From an uncultured Candidatus Binatia bacterium (GTDB lineage Bacteria > Desulfobacterota > Binatia > UBA9968 > JAJDTQ01): DNA of 64,000 nucleotides. This document shows, piece by piece, positions 17,478 through 27,356 of this stretch. A model generated the notes under the pieces. The model had not been told where the DNA came from. It was given only the letters and a program-made list of their open reading frames with translations, and searched no databases. The position numbers were made by a program, and so were the translations under genes. The stretch covers positions 4,027,554-4,091,553 of the forward strand of contig OY282432.1 in assembly GCA_958295985.1 (NCBI GenBank), given 5' to 3'. Numbering within the stretch: the stretch's first letter is position 1; each line of letters begins with the position of its first letter.

Positions 17478-17975
17478 ATGTCGCCGCCAGGAACCTTGAA
17501 ACACGTGACCATCTATACGGACGGAGCCTGCCTCGGCAACCCGGGTCCCGGGGGCTACGGCGCCGTTCTCCTGTACAACGGCAACCGACGGGAGCTCAGC
17601 GGCGGATACCGCAAGACCACCAACAACCGCATGGAGATCATGGCCGCCATCGTGGGACTACGATCCCTGAAGGAACCCTGCCGAGTGACGCTCCACAGCG
17701 ACTCCCGGTACGTGGTGGACGCCATGTCCAAGGGATGGGCCAGGCGCTGGCGGGAGCGGAACTGGAAGAGGAACGCGAAGGAACCCGCCAGGAACCCCGA
17801 CCTCTGGGCCGAGTTGCTCGACCTGTCCGACCGACACCGCGTCGATTACCGCTGGGTCAAGGGCCACGCGGGCGACGCGCACAACGAGCGTTGCGACGAG
17901 TTGGCAAACACGGCCGCCCGTGGACCGGAACCGGCCATCGACGAAGCCTACGAGAACGGCGCGGACTCATCCTGA
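17478..17975 (+). CDS. rnhA: Ribonuclease HI
   Basis: Degrades RNA in RNA-DNA hybrids. The 165-residue product has the four carboxylates of RNase HI: Asp in [16 protein letters not shown], Glu in [10 protein letters not shown], Asp in [11 protein letters not shown], and Asp in [11 protein letters not shown], with the conserved His in [10 protein letters not shown]. Length and motif spacing match single-domain bacterial RnhA. The ATG lacks a strong ribosome-binding site. It stands alone between the aldehyde dehydrogenase (divergent) and the YchF-type GTPase (same strand, 138 bases on). Confidence 0.93.
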   Translation: MSPPGTLKHVTIYTDGACLGNPGPGGYGAVLLYNGNRRELSGGYRKTTNNRMEIMAAIVGLRSLKEPCRVTLHSDSRYVVDAMSKGWARRWRERNWKRNAKEPARNPDLWAELLDLSDRHRVDYRWVKGHAGDAHNERCDELANTAARGPEPAIDEAYENGADSS

Positions 17976-18113
17976 TTCCTGCGTCCATTCCATGCCGTCG
18001 GCAGGACGTGGAACCTGCAAGGTCCGCGGTCAACGAACGTCGGCATGACCGGAACTGCTTCCGCACTGCGGGCGCGACTATGAATAATCCGGCCCGGTGC
18101 TACATTGGAGCGC

Positions 18114-19166
18114 ATGAAAGTCGGCCTCGTGGGATTTCCCCGAGCGGGAAAGACCACCCTCTACAACGCCCTGACGGGCCTCAGCGCCGCGGTGGGCGGC
18201 TTCGACGGCAAGCGCGAGGCGGCCATGGCCGTGGTCAAGGTGCCGGACCCTCGCGTGGACGCGCTGAGCGAGATCGTCCATCCCAAGGAGAAGAAGTACG
18301 CGGAGATCACCTTCCTCGACTTTCCTCCGTCACAGGAGCGGAAGGCGGCTCTGGAGGCGCAGTCACTGGCGCAGATGCGCGAGGTGGATGCCTTGGCCCA
18401 GGTGGTCATGGCCTTCCCCGACCCGCTCGCCAACGAGCCCCCGGCGCCCCTGCGGGACCTCGATGGATTCCAGGCCGAGCTCATACTCGCCGACCTCGCG
18501 GTCATCGAGAAACGCATGGAGCGGATACGGAAGGAAACCGGCAAGGACCACAAACGGGAGTCGGACCTTCTGGCGCGCTGTCAGCAAACCCTGGAGGACG
18601 AACGCCCCCTCCGCGGCCTGGGATTTCCGCCGGAGGAAGAAAACCTCCTCTCGGGCTTTGCCTTTCTGAGCCGGAAACCCCTGCTGGTGGTCTACAACAC
18701 TGACGAAACGGCGCTGCCCGAGCCGCTCCCTTCGGAGGTGGCGGACTACGCCCGGGCCGAGAGCCTCACCGTGGTGCCCGTCTGCGGGAAGCTGGAAATG
18801 GAGATCGCCCAACTCGAAGACGGCGAGCGGGCTGAGTTTCTGTCCGATCTCGGGCTTTCCGAAACGGCTCGCGACCGCTTCATTCGCCACGCCTACGGGC
18901 ATCTCCGTCTCATAAGCTTCTTCACCGCCGGCCCCACCGAGGTGCGCGCCTGGACCATCGCCCGGGACACCGCCGCGGTCCACGCCGCGGGCAAGATCCA
19001 CTCCGACATCGAACGCGGCTTCATCCGCGCGGAGGTCATCTCCTACGACGACTACGTCGAGCACCGCGGCGAAGCCGGCTGCCGCTCAGCCGGAAAACTG
19101 CGGCTCGAAGGCAAGGACTACGTGGTGCGGGACGGCGACGTGATGCACATACGGTTCAACGTGTGA
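18114..19166 (+). CDS. YchF/Ola1-type GTPase (Obg family) with C-terminal TGS-like domain
   Basis: P-loop NTPase of the Obg/YchF class, 350 residues. Walker A is GFPRAGKTT at residues ~7-15; switch region ITFLDFPPS; the nucleotide-base motif is VVYNTDET (NxxE as in the ATP-preferring YchF/Ola1 proteins rather than NKxD). The last ~80 residues, with RLISFFTAGPTEVRAWTI, IHSDIERGFIRAEVISYDDY and YVVRDGDVMHIRFNV, form the TGS-like domain. ATG 18114 was chosen; a TTG lies nine bases earlier. Ribosome-linked stress regulation is the role proposed for the family. Confidence 0.88.
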   Translation: MKVGLVGFPRAGKTTLYNALTGLSAAVGGFDGKREAAMAVVKVPDPRVDALSEIVHPKEKKYAEITFLDFPPSQERKAALEAQSLAQMREVDALAQVVMAFPDPLANEPPAPLRDLDGFQAELILADLAVIEKRMERIRKETGKDHKRESDLLARCQQTLEDERPLRGLGFPPEEENLLSGFAFLSRKPLLVVYNTDETALPEPLPSEVADYARAESLTVVPVCGKLEMEIAQLEDGERAEFLSDLGLSETARDRFIRHAYGHLRLISFFTAGPTEVRAWTIARDTAAVHAAGKIHSDIERGFIRAEVISYDDYVEHRGEAGCRSAGKLRLEGKDYVVRDGDVMHIRFNV

Positions 19167-19212
19167 CGGATCGAGGATCCGTCACATCCTGCCGTTGCCC
19201 TTGAAGGTCGAT

Positions 19213-19344
19213 ATGATTCCTTTTCAGCCACACGATTCCGACAAGGTGCGCGCGGCGATTACCAGGCTGAAGGTGTTTCAGGAGACGCACAGTCTGGAAG
19301 GACTGTCGGTCCGTCGAATGATCGAGGAAGGACGCAAGTACTGA
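19213..19344 (+). CDS. VapB-like antitoxin (43 aa), orphaned
   Basis: A 43-residue protein, MIPFQPHDSDKVRAAITRL onward, ending LSVRRMIEEGRKY. The tail GLSVRRMIEEGRKY matches the toxin-binding end of VapB-type antitoxins that precede PIN toxins. Its TGA overlaps an ATG (TGATG) that begins MAFVLDCSM, the usual first residues of a VapC PIN toxin, but that frame degenerates after nine residues. So the antitoxin appears intact while its toxin has been lost. Too short for a firm family assignment. Confidence 0.6.
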   Translation: MIPFQPHDSDKVRAAITRLKVFQETHSLEGLSVRRMIEEGRKY

Positions 19345-19373
19345 TGGCGTTCGTTCTCGATTGCTCAATGTAC
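19344..19373 (+). pseudogene. Truncated vapC (PIN toxin) remnant
   Basis: The frame opening at ATG 19344 reads MAFVLDCSM, the first beta-strand of VapC PIN toxins with the first catalytic Asp, then continues into residues (YAAERGGNRPF) with no PIN similarity and runs over the end of the TRAP permease gene. Everything after about residue 9 is missing. Likely deleted by a rearrangement that joined this point to the TRAP operon terminus. Confidence 0.55.
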
Positions 19374-19401
19374 GCAGCGGAACGCGGCGGAAACCGCCCT
19401 T

Positions 19402-20706
19402 TTATCGAATCATCGTATTCGGGAGGAACAGGGCGATCCCGGGGAAGGCTACCAGGATGGCCAGGCAGACGGCCATGGCGATCCAGAACGGCAGGATGCC
19501 GGCGAAGATCTTTCCCATGGGCACGTCCTCGGCGATGCCCTTGACCACGAAGACGTTGACCCCCACCGGGGGGCTGATGAGCCCCATCTCCAGCACGATG
19601 ACCATGACCACGCCGAACCAGATGGGATCGTATCCCAGGGTCAGGATGATGGGATGCACGATGGGGAGGGTAAGGACCAGCATGGCGAAACCCTCCAGGA
19701 ACATCCCGAGCACGACGTAGGCGGCCAGCAGGATGGCGAGCACGGCCAGCCGGGGGAGCTCCATCCCCACCAACAACTCGGCCAGATCGGTGGGGATGTG
19801 CGTCAACGCTAGAAACGGGTTGAAGACGTGGGCGCCCACCAGGATGAGGAAGACCAGGGCGGTGGTGCGCACGCTCTCCAGCGCCAGCGACGACAGCGAC
19901 GCCGGCGACAGGCGGCCCCGTACCAGGGCCAGCAGTAACGCGAGGAAGGCCCCCACGCCCGCGGCCTCGGTGGGGGTGAAGAGGCCCGCATAGATGCCGC
20001 CGATGGTCAACGCCACGATCCCGATCATGGCGCCGGCCTGCCGGACGGCCCTGATCCGGTCGCGGATGGCGGAGGCCGGGCCCGGCGGTCCCAGGTCCGG
20101 ATGGATCCGGGTCTGGATGAAGATGGACAGGATGAACAGCCCGGTCAGCAGCAACCCGGGAAAGACCCCGGCCAGGAACAACCGCCCGATGGATTCCTCG
20201 GTAAGGATGGCGTAGATCACGAAGCCGGTGCTGGGAGGGATGAGTATGCCCAGAGTGCCGCCCGCGGCGATGGCGCCGGTGGCGAGCCGCGGGTCGTACC
20301 GGTAGGTCCGCATCTCCGGCAGCGCCACCTTGCCCATGGTCACGGCCGCGGCCACCGAAGAGCCCGACAGCGCCGCGAACCCGGCGCAGGCGGCGATGGT
20401 GGCCGAGGCCAGCCCGCCGCGCCAGTGCCCGAACCAGGCGTAGGCCGCGGCATAGAGGTCGCGGCTCATGCCGGAAACCGTGGCGAAGTTGCCCATGAGC
20501 ACGAACAGCGGGATGACGATGAGCTCGTAGTTGGTGGCGATGACGAAAGGTTCGCTGCCGAGCACGGCCAGGGCCGGCCCCCAGCCGTTGAGGGTGCCGA
20601 ACCCCAGCACACCCACGAGCATCATGGCGATGCCCACGGGCATCCTGAAAGCGAGGAGCAGGAAAAGCCCCGCCAACCCCAGAAGACCCGCGGTGGTCGG
20701 ACTCAT
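19402..20706 (-). CDS. TRAP transporter large permease (DctM family)
   Basis: Large membrane subunit of a tripartite ATP-independent periplasmic transporter, 434 residues with about a dozen hydrophobic segments. Family marks: FRMPVGIAMMLVGVLGF at the start, FATVSGMSRDLYAAAYAWFGHWRGG, AAVTMGKVALPEMRTYRYDP, GTLGILIPPSTGFVIYAI, and ISPPVGVNVFVVKG near the C-terminus. It overlaps the small permease by four bases (ATGA). Together with DctQ and DctP it imports a carboxylate-type solute using an ion gradient. Confidence 0.92.
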   Translation of the reverse strand: MSPTTAGLLGLAGLFLLLAFRMPVGIAMMLVGVLGFGTLNGWGPALAVLGSEPFVIATNYELIVIPLFVLMGNFATVSGMSRDLYAAAYAWFGHWRGGLASATIAACAGFAALSGSSVAAAVTMGKVALPEMRTYRYDPRLATGAIAAGGTLGILIPPSTGFVIYAILTEESIGRLFLAGVFPGLLLTGLFILSIFIQTRIHPDLGPPGPASAIRDRIRAVRQAGAMIGIVALTIGGIYAGLFTPTEAAGVGAFLALLLALVRGRLSPASLSSLALESVRTTALVFLILVGAHVFNPFLALTHIPTDLAELLVGMELPRLAVLAILLAAYVVLGMFLEGFAMLVLTLPIVHPIILTLGYDPIWFGVVMVIVLEMGLISPPVGVNVFVVKGIAEDVPMGKIFAGILPFWIAMAVCLAILVAFPGIALFLPNTMIR

Positions 20707-21218
20707 TCAGCTTGCTCTTGGGGACGGAGAATACCGACGGCTGCCTGGATCAGCAGCACCCCGGCAAACAGCAACCAGCCGAAGCTCATGAGGAACATGA
20801 ACGGATGGTGGGAGATCTCCACCAGGTTGGTGGCGTCACCGTACTCCAACGCATCCAGCGCCTGCCGCATGGCCTGCCATGCAACGAAGCCGAACAGCAC
20901 TGCGCCCGCCAGCCGCATGAGGGTGTCGGTGTAACGCAGCCGGCTCTCGCCCACCACCGTGCTGATGAGGTCCACGGCCACGTGCCCGCCGGTCCAGCCG
21001 CAGTAGGGGATGCCCAGGAACACCACCACGGCCAGACTGAGCTCGGAGATGTCTTGCGCGCCCAGGATGGGCGCGTTGAAGACGTAGCGCATCACCACCG
21101 CCACCACCGTCAGCAGCATCAGCCACAAGAGCGCGGCCCCGGCCACACAGGCCAGGGACCGGGTGGTCCAGGCAGCCACCGCGGTCCCCGGCAACGCAGC
21201 GCGTGATTCGGCACCCAT
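20703..21218 (-). CDS. TRAP transporter small permease (DctQ family)
   Basis: A 171-residue membrane protein with four hydrophobic segments, the standard DctQ layout. FNAPILGAQDISELSLAVVVFLGIPYC followed by GGHVAVDLIS is the typical core of TRAP small subunits. It lies between dctP (25-base gap) and dctM (four-base overlap), so all three are co-transcribed on the minus strand. Confidence 0.88.
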   Translation of the reverse strand: MGAESRAALPGTAVAAWTTRSLACVAGAALLWLMLLTVVAVVMRYVFNAPILGAQDISELSLAVVVFLGIPYCGWTGGHVAVDLISTVVGESRLRYTDTLMRLAGAVLFGFVAWQAMRQALDALEYGDATNLVEISHHPFMFLMSFGWLLFAGVLLIQAAVGILRPQEQAE

Positions 21219-21243
21219 GGGTACGCGAAGGGAGCCTGCCGGC

Positions 21244-22263
21244 TTATCCGCCCGCGCCCATGGCCGCGAGGATCTTCCCGGCGTCGATGTTCTTGCCGGC
21301 GAGATCCTTGACGGTCTTGGCCCGGACCCCGCTCAAGGCCTTGCGGAAACGCTTGTCCTCGGCGTCCGAAAGGCGGATGACCTCGCCCCTGCCGCTCTTC
21401 TTCTCGCCCGCCAGCGAGCCCGCGCCGGCCTTCTTGTAGATGCCGGCGGCCTTGACGCTCAGGGCCTCGCCCGAGGTCTCGTCGACGATCTTCTTGTGCT
21501 CCGCCGAAAGGCCGTCGTAGGCCTTCTTGTTCATGACCAGGAAGAACGCCGTGTTGGCGAAGGGTCCCATGGTGTAGTATTTGGCCACCTCGCCGATCTT
21601 GAAGCTCCGGATGACGCTCGGGGCCACCATGAGCCCGTCCACCACCCCGGTCTTGAGGGCGTTGTACATGCGCGTCACCGGCATGGCCACGGGAGTGGCT
21701 CCCAGGGCCTTGATGATGTCGCCCTGGAGCTTCGAGGGGGTACGGATCTTCATGCCCTTGACGTCGTCCAGGGTCCGCACCGCCTTGTTCCGGGTCATGA
21801 TGACGGCCTTGTCATTGGTCCACAAGGCGAGGATCTTGGTCCGGTCGTACTCTCCCCGGATGGAGCCCACCGCCTTCCACAGCATCTTGGTGGCCACCAC
21901 CGCGTCCGGGGCGATGCCGGGCAGCTCCACCAGCAGCGTCCGCGGAAACAGTGCCGAGGTGTATCCCTGCAGTCCGAACGTGACGTCGGCGATGCCGTCC
22001 ACCGCGCGCTTGTACTGGGCCTGCGGCCCCTTGCCCAGCTCACCGCCGGGATAGATCCGCACCGTCAACGAGCCGTTGCTGCGCTTCGCCACCTCCGCGC
22101 CCCACGGCCGCATCACCAGCCGATCCATCGGGTGCTTGGGAGAGGTGAAGTGGGCGACCTTGAGCTCCACTGCCTGCACCGACACGGCAGCCGCCACGAG
22201 CAGCCCGAAAAGCACTGAAACAACCGCCAACCCCCGAATACAGGCTCTGAGTGATAGGGACAT
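21244..22263 (-). CDS. TRAP transporter substrate-binding protein (DctP family)
   Basis: Periplasmic solute receptor, 339 residues. It has a clear signal peptide (residues ~1-31, hydrophobic core AVVSVLFGLLVAAAVSVQA) and then VELKVAHFTSPKHPMD, YPGGELGKGP, TPSKLQGDIIKALGATPV and TRMYNALKTGVVDGL, all characteristic of DctP proteins; the Arg in KIRTPS is the usual carboxylate ligand. ATG 22263 has AAAGGAGAA upstream. First gene of the TRAP operon, divergent from the AmpG-like permease. The transported compound cannot be deduced. Confidence 0.92.
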   Translation of the reverse strand: MSLSLRACIRGLAVVSVLFGLLVAAAVSVQAVELKVAHFTSPKHPMDRLVMRPWGAEVAKRSNGSLTVRIYPGGELGKGPQAQYKRAVDGIADVTFGLQGYTSALFPRTLLVELPGIAPDAVVATKMLWKAVGSIRGEYDRTKILALWTNDKAVIMTRNKAVRTLDDVKGMKIRTPSKLQGDIIKALGATPVAMPVTRMYNALKTGVVDGLMVAPSVIRSFKIGEVAKYYTMGPFANTAFFLVMNKKAYDGLSAEHKKIVDETSGEALSVKAAGIYKKAGAGSLAGEKKSGRGEVIRLSDAEDKRFRKALSGVRAKTVKDLAGKNIDAGKILAAMGAGG

Positions 22264-22447
22264 GATCCGTTCTCCTTTCGAAATGTGCATGGTCCTATGT
22301 GCATGGTCACAGGCGGCACGCAGACTAGCCGAAGAACCGGACAAGTGTCAACCGGTGGCCGGCCGCGCGTTTCGGGTCCGGTGCCCTGTCCGGTATAAAC
22401 CAGTCAGGGAATGCGCACGGCGCCTGCCGTCAACCGGAAGGAAATTC

Positions 22448-23845
22448 ATGCTGAAGACCATCAACTCGCTGACGATCTACTTCGAGCGACGCATGGCCCG
22501 TATTTTCCTGCTCGGGGTGATGAGCGGGTTCCCCTGGGTGCTGATCGGCAGCAGCCTCAACTTGTGGCTCAAGGAAGACGGCCTCAGCCGCACCACCATC
22601 GGCTGGGCCGGCCTGATCTTCGGCGTCTATGCCTTCAACTTCCTGTGGGCGCCGCTCATCGACCGTATCCGGATACCCTGGCTGACGGAACGGCTCGGCC
22701 AGCGGCGGGCCTGGATCCTTGCGCTGCAGGTGGTGATCCTCGCGTGCCTCGTGCTGTGGAGCACCGTGGACCCCACCGCCGACCTCGCTGCCGTGGTGGG
22801 TATCGGCCTGGCCATCGCGGTTGCCTCCGCCACCCAGGATATCGCCATCGACGCGCTCCGTATCGAACAAGTCGGCAAGGACGAGGGCGAGTCCATGGCC
22901 GCGGGGGCGGCCGTCGCGGTGGTGGGCTGGTGGACCGGCTACAAGCTCGGCGGCATCGTCGCGCTGGAGTCCGCGACAGCGTTCCAGAACGCCGGGGTCG
23001 AGGAATACTGGCAGGCGACGTTTCTCGTGCTCGGGGTGTTGGTGGTGCTGACCAACGTCGGCCTGTTGTTCGTGCACGAACAGGGGACCGCGGAACGCAT
23101 CGCTCAGCAGGACGCGGAGGAACACCGGATCGCCTCCCGTCTCCCGCTCTCCGGCCGGCTCGGCCACATGATCGCGTGGCTCGGGGGCACGGTGGTGAGC
23201 CCCTTGTTGAGCTTCTTCCGGCGGAACGGCTTCGCCATCGCGCTGACCGTGCTCGGGTTCATCTTCCTGTTCAAGATCGGCGAGGCCTTCATGGGGCGCA
23301 TGTCCCTGCTCTTCTACCGGGAGATCGGCTTCTCCAAATCCGAGATCGCGCTCTACTCCAAGGGACTCGGCTGGATCACGACGGTGACCTTCACCGTGCT
23401 GGGCGGCTTCTTCGCCGTCCGGATGGGGCTCGTGTGGGCCATGTTCCTGTCGGGGATCGCCATGGCCTCGACGAACCTGCTGTTCGCCGTGCTGTCATGG
23501 GTGGGCAAGTCGGAAGCCCTGTTCGCCACCGCGGTGGTGATGGACGACCTCACCAGCGCCTTCGCCACCGTCACCTTCGTCGCCTTCATTTCGATGCTCG
23601 TGGACCGGACCTACACCGCAACGCAGTACGCGTTGCTGGCCTCCATCGGCACCGCCGGACGCACTCTCTTCGCCGCCTCCTCCGGCGCCCTGGTGGACTG
23701 GCTGGACGGCGATTGGGCCACCTTCTTCGTCATCACCACCCTGATGGTGATCCCCTCCCTGATATGCCTGTGGGCCATCCGCAAAAAGCTCCGGGACATG
23801 CTCACCGGGGCGCGAGTGGGCCTTTCGTCTATGCACCAACCTTGA
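22448..23845 (+). CDS. MFS permease, AmpG-like
   Basis: A 465-residue major facilitator with about 12-14 hydrophobic segments. The N-terminal LGVMSGFPWVLIGSSLNLW, GVYAFNFLWAPLIDR and SATQDIAIDALRIEQ are the conserved core of the AmpG/acetyl-CoA transporter group; AmpG itself imports GlcNAc-anhydromuropeptides for cell-wall recycling. An ATG at 22448 is preceded by GGAAGG. A single gene, divergent from the TRAP operon and convergent with the Liv operon. Substrate is uncertain; muropeptide import is the family expectation. Confidence 0.8.
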   Translation: MLKTINSLTIYFERRMARIFLLGVMSGFPWVLIGSSLNLWLKEDGLSRTTIGWAGLIFGVYAFNFLWAPLIDRIRIPWLTERLGQRRAWILALQVVILACLVLWSTVDPTADLAAVVGIGLAIAVASATQDIAIDALRIEQVGKDEGESMAAGAAVAVVGWWTGYKLGGIVALESATAFQNAGVEEYWQATFLVLGVLVVLTNVGLLFVHEQGTAERIAQQDAEEHRIASRLPLSGRLGHMIAWLGGTVVSPLLSFFRRNGFAIALTVLGFIFLFKIGEAFMGRMSLLFYREIGFSKSEIALYSKGLGWITTVTFTVLGGFFAVRMGLVWAMFLSGIAMASTNLLFAVLSWVGKSEALFATAVVMDDLTSAFATVTFVAFISMLVDRTYTATQYALLASIGTAGRTLFAASSGALVDWLDGDWATFFVITTLMVIPSLICLWAIRKKLRDMLTGARVGLSSMHQP

Positions 23846-23890
23846 CATGGCGCCGCAGCCACGCTGCCGGTTCGTCCATTTTCCGGCCCA

Positions 23891-24587
<697 letters not shown>

Positions 24588-24595
<8 letters not shown>

Positions 24596-25364
24596 GGGCC
24601 GCTGCCTCTCCGAGATAGGCGCGGATGACCTCCGGGTGGCGACGGATTTCTTCCGGTGTCCCCTCGGCCAGAATGACGCCCTGATTGAGGACGATGATCC
24701 GATCGGAGATGCCCATGACCATTCGCATGTCGTGCTCGACCAGGAAGATCGTTGTCCCCTGGTCGCGAATGGCCGAGACCCTGTTCATGAAATCCCGGGT
24801 TTCGGATGGGTTCATTCCGGAGGACGGCTCGTCCAGCAGGAGCAACGATGGCCGCGCCGCCAGGGCGATGCCCACCTCCAGCAGGCGCTGCTCGCCGTAA
24901 GGCAGGTCGGACGCCGGCTCCTCGCCCCGGTGGGACAGGCCCACCTGCTCCAGGATGGCGGCGGCCTGCGCACTCAGATCGCGTTCCTCGGCCTGGATGC
25001 GCGGCAGCGCCAGCAGGATTTCCCAGACCCGGCCGCGGCCGCGGCGGTGCAAGCCGATCAGCATGTTGTCGAAGACGCTCAGCCCGCCGAACAGGCTGGT
25101 CTTCTGGAAAGTGCGCACGACGCCGAGGTCGGCGACCTCGTTGGGCCGCGGGCCGTCCAGCGAAGCCCCGCGGTAACGGACGCTGCCGGCGCTGGCCCGC
25201 AGGAAACCCGTGATGACGTTGAAGGCGGTGGTCTTGCCGGCCCCGTTGGGACCGATGAGGCTGGCGATCTCGCCCTCGCGGACGACGAAATCGACGTTTG
25301 ACACGGCCACCAGTCCGCCGAAGTGGACGGTCAGACCCTCGACGCTCAAGGCAGTATCGGTCAC
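24588..25364 (-). CDS. livG: Branched-chain amino acid-type ABC transporter ATPase
   Basis: ABC ATPase of the LivG class, 258 residues. Walker A GPNGAGKTTAFN, signature-like DLPYGEQRLLEVGIAL (the PYG variant usual in LivG), Walker B LLLLDEPSSGMNP, and H-loop EHDMRMVMG. GTG 25364 is preceded by GGAGGAAG and overlaps the livM stop by four bases; the longer upstream frame is a shadow of livM. Confidence 0.93.
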
Positions 25365-26389
25365 CGGGCTTCCTCCGGGACGCCGGGGCCGCCCTCGGGA
25401 GCGGTGAAACGCGCCTTCCACCACGACGTGACGGCCGGCACGATGCCCTGCGGCAGGAAGAACACGATGACGATCATGAACACGCCGTAGATCACCCATT
25501 GCACCTCGGGGCTTGCAAACTCACGCAGGACCTCGGGCAGTATCCCGAAGATGAGGCCCCCCACTACCGGGCCGGCGGTGGTCCCCTTGCCGCCGGTGAC
25601 CACCATGATCACCATGGTCACGGTGTAGATGAACAGGAAGATGTCCGGATCGACGATGCGGATGTAGTGGGTGTAGAGCCCGCCGGCGGCCCCGGCCATG
25701 GCCGCCGAAATGACCGTCGCCAGGACCAGGTAACGGGTGACGTCGACGCCCACGGACGACGCCAGGGCCTCGTTCTCGCGCAGGCCGATCATGGCCCGCC
25801 CGGCCCGCGACCGTACCAGCCGCCGGACAATGACGTAGCAAACGATGGCGACCACCAGCATCAGATAGTAGTTGGGCAGCTTCTGATAGAAGGTCTGCTC
25901 CCAGAGGCCGGGAACGGCCACGCTGAACGGCGGGATGTTGTTGAGCGCCATGGGGCCTTCGGTGAGGTCCAGCCAGTTGAGGGAGATGAGCCGCACGACC
26001 TCGGCGAAGCTGATGGTGACGATGACGAAGTAGGCGCCGCGGACCCTGAAGGCGATCTTGCCGATCAGCCATCCGAACAGCCCGGCCGCGGCGATGCCGG
26101 CCATGAACGCGGTCCACACCGGCCACGGCGCGAAAACGAACGTGTAGGTGTCGGTCAACTCGAGGTCGAAACCCAGGGACACGAGTGCGCTGGTATAGGC
26201 GCCGATGCCGAAGAACGCCACGTGGCCGAGGCTCAACTGTCCGGTGTAGCCGAGCAGCAGGTTGAGGCTCATGGCGGCGACGGTGAAGATGCCCGCGCTG
26301 ATCAGGATGTGGAGGATGTAAAGGTCGGTCATCCACAACGGGATGGAGAACAGGAACACCACCCAGACGGCTGTCACGGCGTGCTTCAC
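25361..26389 (-). CDS. livM: Branched-chain amino acid-type ABC permease
   Basis: Membrane permease of the LivM class, 342 residues with about ten hydrophobic segments. NLLLGYTGQLSLGHVAFFGIGAY, the cytoplasmic loop RSRAGRAMIGLRENEALA, and GGKGTTAGPVVGG are hallmark stretches. It starts with a GTG overlapping the livH stop and overlaps livG, so translation of the three genes is coupled. Confidence 0.93.
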   Translation of the reverse strand: MKHAVTAVWVVFLFSIPLWMTDLYILHILISAGIFTVAAMSLNLLLGYTGQLSLGHVAFFGIGAYTSALVSLGFDLELTDTYTFVFAPWPVWTAFMAGIAAAGLFGWLIGKIAFRVRGAYFVIVTISFAEVVRLISLNWLDLTEGPMALNNIPPFSVAVPGLWEQTFYQKLPNYYLMLVVAIVCYVIVRRLVRSRAGRAMIGLRENEALASSVGVDVTRYLVLATVISAAMAGAAGGLYTHYIRIVDPDIFLFIYTVTMVIMVVTGGKGTTAGPVVGGLIFGILPEVLREFASPEVQWVIYGVFMIVIVFFLPQGIVPAVTSWWKARFTAPEGGPGVPEEAR

Positions 26390-27258
26390 CCGATACGCTC
26401 CTTGGCGGCGAACAGCCCCGTGGGCTTGAACGCCAGCACCAGGATGATCAGCAGGAAGCCCATGGCGTCCCGATAACCGGACGAGACGTAGCCCGCGCCC
26501 AGTTCCTCCGCCAAGCCCAGGATGAAGCCGCCGAGGGTGGCGCCGGGGATGCTGCCGAGCCCGCCGAGGATGACGATGGCGAAGGCCTTCAGCGCCGCCA
26601 GATCGCCAATCGTCGGCGCGACCACGAAGACCGGACCGAGCAAGGCGCCGGCCGCGGCCGCAAGACAGGAGCCGAAGGCAAACGTCAAAGTATGGATCCC
26701 CTTGACGTTGACGCCCATGAGCGCCGCGGTCTCACGGTCCTGGAAGGTGGCGCGCATGGCCTTGCCCAGGCGTGTCCGATGGATCAGGAGGTAGGTGACG
26801 GCGATCAGCAGCACGGCGAACGCGAAGACGAAGACCCGGACCCAGGAGACCGAGACCGGCCCGATGACCAGCGGGTCGAGGGGAAAGGGATGGTCAATGG
26901 ATTTGGCGATGCCGCTCCAGGTGTATTGCTCCAGGTTCTGCATCGCGATCCAGGCGCCGATCATGACCAGCATGGTGGTATCGATGTCGGCGCCTCTCAG
27001 GGGGCGCAGCAGCACAAATTCGATAAGGGCGCCGAGGACGACGCCGAGCGCCATGGCAAGCAGGATACTGACGAAGAAATCGAGGCCCAGGACCATGACG
27101 AAGAAGAACACCATGTAGGCGCCGAACGTGTAGAGCTCGCCGTGGGTGAAGTTGACCACCCGCATGATGCCGAAAATCAGGGTCAGGCCGATGCCCAGAA
27201 GGGCATAGGTACCGCCGAGGATCAGGGCGTTGAGGAGGTGCTGGAGAAGTTCAGCCAC
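26386..27258 (-). CDS. livH: Branched-chain amino acid-type ABC permease
   Basis: Membrane permease of the LivH class, 290 residues. LGGTYALLGIGLTLIFGIM, RVVNFTHGELYTFGAY and the coupling loop TRLGKAMRATFQDRETAALMG, then GGLGSIPGATLGG, are typical. The start GTG 27258 is inferred from homology length; the ribosome-binding site is weak. A strong hairpin lies between livK and this gene, consistent with more receptor than permease being made. Confidence 0.9.
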   Translation of the reverse strand: MAELLQHLLNALILGGTYALLGIGLTLIFGIMRVVNFTHGELYTFGAYMVFFFVMVLGLDFFVSILLAMALGVVLGALIEFVLLRPLRGADIDTTMLVMIGAWIAMQNLEQYTWSGIAKSIDHPFPLDPLVIGPVSVSWVRVFVFAFAVLLIAVTYLLIHRTRLGKAMRATFQDRETAALMGVNVKGIHTLTFAFGSCLAAAAGALLGPVFVVAPTIGDLAALKAFAIVILGGLGSIPGATLGGFILGLAEELGAGYVSSGYRDAMGFLLIILVLAFKPTGLFAAKERIG

Positions 27259-27280
27259 GGCGAGGACGGGGAACCGGTCC

Positions 27281-27324
27281 CGACCAGCGCCCTTCCGGGA
27301 AATCCCCGGGAAGGGCGCTGGTCG
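27281..27324 (-). terminator. Stem-loop between livK and livH (attenuator-like)
   Basis: A perfect 16-bp inverted repeat: CGACCAGCGCCCTTCC (27281-27296) pairs with GGAAGGGCGCTGGTCG (27309-27324) across a 12-base loop. It sits in the 98-base gap between the receptor gene and the first permease gene. No U-tract follows it, so it is more likely an mRNA stabiliser or processing/attenuation element than a full terminator. Confidence 0.6.
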
Positions 27325-27356
27325 AATCAGGGCCGGACGGCTTTCGTCGGCCGCCG

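Noticed and set aside
17264..17512. Upstream extension of the aldehyde dehydrogenase to 17512.
   Set aside because: The extra residues do not resemble the family and overlap rnhA; ATG 17263 has a proper ribosome-binding site.
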